64,000 nt of DNA. Source: Confluentibacter flavum. Lineage in GTDB: Bacteria > Bacteroidota > Bacteroidia > Flavobacteriales > Flavobacteriaceae. The number at the start of each line of letters is the position of its first letter. The stretch's first letter is position 1. Below the pieces are notes generated by a model. It saw only the letters and a list, made by a program, of their open reading frames with translations. It did not search any database and was not told the origin of the DNA. This document shows, piece by piece, positions 61,450 through 64,000 of the stretch. Position numbers and translations under genes: made by a program. The DNA lies in NCBI RefSeq assembly GCF_002843175.1, contig NZ_PJEO01000051.1:62001-126000 (forward strand), in the 5' to 3' direction.

Positions 61450-61508
61450 TTTGTTTATGGTTTTGTTTTAATAGATTAATCGGTTTTACTCGCTTTTAAG
61501 TGAGTTTT

Positions 61509-62513
61509 TTAGTTTTTCAATACGATTCGGAAACGCGCTTTTCCTGATTTTAAATGTTCTAAAGCTTCATTTGCTTTTGACATGGGATATTCTTCAGTAA
61601 TCGGGTAGATGTCATGACGAACACAGAATTCAAGCATGGTTCTGGTGAGTGCTGGGCTACCAAGAGGGCTTCCTGAAACTGATTTTTCTCCAGTCAGTAG
61701 CGTAAATGCAGGAATAGCCAAAGGTTCCAAGACCGCGCCTACGTTGTGAAATTTTCCTTTAGGAGCCAGCGCCACTAAATAGGAATTCCAATCCAGGGTT
61801 ACATTGGTGGTATTCAGGATAAAATTTAAAGTGCCAGCGATTTTAGCCAATTCTTCAGGATTGGTGGAATCCACCACTTTGGTCGCTCCCATTGCCAAAA
61901 TAGATTCTTTTTTACTTGGGTTGGAGCTAAATGCAACGACCTCACATCCCCATTTGTTTAGGAATTTGAGTGCCATATGACCCAAGCCCCCAATTCCGAT
62001 AACCCCTACCTTGTCAGTAGCTTTCACCCCTGCAATTAGAATTGGATTAAAGACTGTGATTCCACCACAAAGCAATGGCCCCGCTTTTGCCAAGTCTATT
62101 CCTTCCGGTAATGGAATTGCCCAAGACCAATGACTTCGAACATAATCCGCAAAGCCACCATGCCGGCCGCCAATGGTGTATTCGGCCTTTGAGCAGAGAT
62201 GATGGGATCCATCCATACACTCATGGCATGACATACAAGATCCAGAGAACCAGCCAACGCCAACCTTATCTCCAACTTTGATATTTTTAACCGCATTGCC
62301 TGCGGCTACTATTTCACCAATAATCTCGTGGCCTGGGACAATGGGGTAGGCGGTCATTCCCCATTCATTGTTCATCATGCTGAGATCTGAATGACAGATT
62401 CCACAATTGAGGACTTTGACATCTACTTGTTCTGCTCCAAGTTCTCCCATTTCGTAGGAGAACGGTTCTAATTTTTGATTGGGGCCTTTAGCGGCTAATG
62501 CTGATACTTTCAT
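61509..62513 (-). CDS. Zinc-dependent NAD(P) alcohol dehydrogenase (CAD/YahK-like)
   Basis: A 334-residue medium-chain dehydrogenase. Catalytic zinc ligands are C-G-I-C-H-S-D near 37-43 and G-H-E near 62-64; structural zinc Cys set is S-C-M-S-C-H-E-C with the fourth Cys in H-H-L-C; Rossmann motif is G-I-G-G-L-G-H near 173-179. This branch reduces aldehydes with NADPH. It is first in the long minus-strand cluster. Confidence 0.93.
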   Translation of the reverse strand: MKVSALAAKGPNQKLEPFSYEMGELGAEQVDVKVLNCGICHSDLSMMNNEWGMTAYPIVPGHEIIGEIVAAGNAVKNIKVGDKVGVGWFSGSCMSCHECMDGSHHLCSKAEYTIGGRHGGFADYVRSHWSWAIPLPEGIDLAKAGPLLCGGITVFNPILIAGVKATDKVGVIGIGGLGHMALKFLNKWGCEVVAFSSNPSKKESILAMGATKVVDSTNPEELAKIAGTLNFILNTTNVTLDWNSYLVALAPKGKFHNVGAVLEPLAIPAFTLLTGEKSVSGSPLGSPALTRTMLEFCVRHDIYPITEEYPMSKANEALEHLKSGKARFRIVLKN

Positions 62514-62625
62514 AATTTAATGATTTATATAATTTATATTTTATAAAATGAACTGATTCATTCGGTATATAGAAAATTAGTGCAGTTCTCATGCTACCGA
62601 TAATTGCAACCTTCTGGCTTTTATC

Positions 62626-62730
62626 TCAAACTTGGGTGTGCACTTTAATGTCCTTTTCAGTTTTATAGTTTGAACAAGACAAGGTGAATAATACAATTGG
62701 GGCTATTAGAAAGCATATTGATTTTTTCAT
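62626..62730 (-). pseudogene. Truncated lipoprotein gene, SnoaL-lipoprotein relative
   Basis: A 34-codon frame with signal segment and lipobox T-L-S-C, then N-Y-K-T-E-K-D-I-K-V-H-T-Q-V and TGA. The living relative at 60574-61449 reads K-T-E-R-G-I-K-M-Y-S-E-T-W-D at the same place, so the TGA stands where a Trp codon (TGG) would be. The rest of the 277-base gap shows nothing recognisable. Confidence 0.5.
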
Positions 62731-62790
62731 TTTTTTATTGGTTTTAGTTTATTATTAGTTTTAAGCGATTAATTGAAAGCATGTATTTGA

Positions 62791-64000
62791 TTAAAATTGG
62801 AAGTAAATAAATTGTTCACCACTACCTTGTGCTATAACTATTAGGAAAAACATAATAGCCCAGACAATGCCTAATACATAAGGTGGGATTTTTTCTGAAA
62901 CTTGCTTCAAACTTGAATTTCTCATAAACCAATGGCAAAGAAAAAGCAGGCCAATAATGACACCTACTTTAACAATATCAAAAGACCCCAAAACTTTTTC
63001 GCCTTCAGGATTTAAATAAAACATAGATTTAATCATATCCCAAGCTGTTTTAAATTCTCTGGCTCTAAAAAACACCCAAGTGATATTAACGCATGTAAAT
63101 GTGGTAAAAGCTAAAAAAATTCCATTCCAAGCTGTTATTTTAAATGGAATATATTGTCTTTGTAACCTTTCTAAAATAAGATAAATGCCATGTAAACCAC
63201 CCCAAACAATAAATGTCCATGCAGCCCCATGCCAAAGACCTCCCAGTAGCATCGTTATCATAAGTGCAGCGTACATTCTAACGACACCAATTCTATTTCC
63301 TCCTAATGGTATGTACAAATAATCTTTTAACCAACTGGATAACGTTATATGCCAACGTTTCCACAGATCAGAAAAACCTAAAGACGCATATGGATATTTA
63401 AAATTATCTGGTAACGAGAAACCGAGCATCAATGCTATACCAATGGCACATGTAGAGTAGCCGGCAAAGTCAAAAAATATTTGACCTGAAAAAGCCAAAG
63501 TTCCCATCCATGCATCCCAAAAATTTAAAATTTTACCAGAGCCATAAACGTCATCAACCGTTTGGGACAACAACGTGTCTGCCATGACGACTTTTTGAAA
63601 CAAACCAATCGTCATTAAAAAGAGACCCCAAATAAACTGATTTAAAGTGGCCTTTTTTTCTTCATAAAACTGAGAGATTAATTCTTGTGCCCTTACAATG
63701 GGTCCTGCAACCAATTGAGGAAAGAAGGTCACATATAAAGCAAAATCTAAAAAAGTTCTTGCAGGCTCTATTTTTTTTCGATACATATCTATGGTATAGG
63801 ACATGGTTTGAAAGGTGTAGAATGAAATTCCCATTGGCAAGATAATACCCATTGGTTGTGCTTCATAATCAATACCAAAAGCATTCAAAAGGAGTACAAA
63901 GTTTTCAAGTAAAAAATCACCGTATTTAAAAAAAGCTAAAAATCCTAAATTGACAAACATACTAAGCAAGAGCCAATACATTCGTTTTTTCTGATTTACT
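62791..64000 (-). CDS. MBOAT-family O-acyltransferase (AlgI-like), N terminus outside the window
   Basis: The frame is open beyond the right edge (residues before Met 63981 read V-N-Q-K-K-R), so about 70-80 N-terminal residues are missing. The visible part has eight or more membrane helices, the MBOAT core W-K-R-W-H-I-T-L-S-S-W-L-K-D-Y-L-Y-I-P-L-G-G-N and the catalytic His in G-L-W-H-G-A-A-W. AlgI-like proteins acetylate exopolysaccharide at the cell surface; the polysaccharide here is unknown. Confidence 0.92.
   Translation of the reverse strand, partial: VNQKKRMYWLLLSMFVNLGFLAFFKYGDFLLENFVLLLNAFGIDYEAQPMGIILPMGISFYTFQTMSYTIDMYRKKIEPARTFLDFALYVTFFPQLVAGPIVRAQELISQFYEEKKATLNQFIWGLFLMTIGLFQKVVMADTLLSQTVDDVYGSGKILNFWDAWMGTLAFSGQIFFDFAGYSTCAIGIALMLGFSLPDNFKYPYASLGFSDLWKRWHITLSSWLKDYLYIPLGGNRIGVVRMYAALMITMLLGGLWHGAAWTFIVWGGLHGIYLILERLQRQYIPFKITAWNGIFLAFTTFTCVNITWVFFRAREFKTAWDMIKSMFYLNPEGEKVLGSFDIVKVGVIIGLLFLCHWFMRNSSLKQVSEKIPPYVLGIVWAIMFFLIVIAQGSGEQFIYFQF

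Noticed and set aside
1-64000. CRISPR arrays or rRNA genes
   Set aside because: No regularly spaced direct repeats of 23-40 bases and no rRNA-like sequence were seen.

Overview
The window looks like a chromosome segment of a low-GC marine-type Flavobacteriaceae (Bacteroidota). The evidence is a SusC/SusD pair with a TlpA-like lipoprotein, DUF6520, DUF4290, DUF6428 and DUF418 families, a RteC/Tra conjugation module of the CTnDOT type, and several promoters that fit the Bacteroidota consensus TTG-N17-19-TAnnTTTG. Genus cannot be fixed from the sequence alone.

Layout. (1) 1-7.6 kb is a defence island. It starts with the 3' part of a DUF2779 gene and a WYL-domain regulator. A CBASS operon follows: a CD-NTase ending in Gly-Gly, an overlapping stand-alone E2-like protein, and a TIR-STING effector. 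Convergent to it lies a type II restriction-modification set with an XRE-type controller, a PLD-fold nuclease and a gamma-type N6-adenine methyltransferase. (2) 7.6-8.5 kb is a long, structured non-coding stretch. (3) 8.5-20.5 kb is a TonB/SusCD-TlpA operon facing a small operon (MauE-like membrane protein, four-cysteine DUF6520 peptide, membrane-anchored propeller-like protein). A TPR histidine kinase/NarL-type regulator pair, an overlooked 53-residue lipoprotein and a LytTR regulator with a degenerate receiver lie behind it. I read this as an uncharacterised secreted Cys-peptide import or maturation locus. (4) 20.6-32.9 kb is integrative-conjugative-element material: rteC, an excisionase-like HTH, an ATPase, hipBA, an amidase and traE-F-G-I-J-K-M-N. 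No relaxase, coupling protein, integrase or traO-Q is present. (5) 33-35 kb holds an AraC-type regulator and a tRNA-Met gene whose 3' end faces the element. The tRNA is the probable integration boundary and is followed by a broken copy of its own 5' half.

(6) 35-43.5 kb is ordinary chromosome: START-like protein, class IV aminotransferase, YqgE, HU, fmt, recQ, an AAA ATPase, DUF493, DUF4290 and murA (with Asp at the fosfomycin-target Cys position). A hairpin repeat element abuts the DUF493 start codon. (7) 43.5-46.9 kb is a two-gene insertion, a double-DUF262 protein plus a PIN-like nuclease, which is a good candidate for an undescribed defence module. (8) 47-51.6 kb carries an arsenic operon (arsR, DUF6428, arsenate reductase, acr3) with a duplicated operator-like site, a secreted coiled-coil protein and PPK2. 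(9) 51.6-64 kb holds a REP-associated transposase framed by mirror-image hairpins and three remnants of DUF6090 gene starts. A long minus-strand cluster follows, with DUF1624, two DUF418 paralogues, an AmpG-like MFS, DUF2306-like proteins, an amidohydrolase, SnoaL-like proteins and a zinc alcohol dehydrogenase. The window ends inside an MBOAT acyltransferase gene.

Functionally the window alternates core chromosome with defence and mobile cargo. All functional statements rest on motif recognition by eye; no database search was run.
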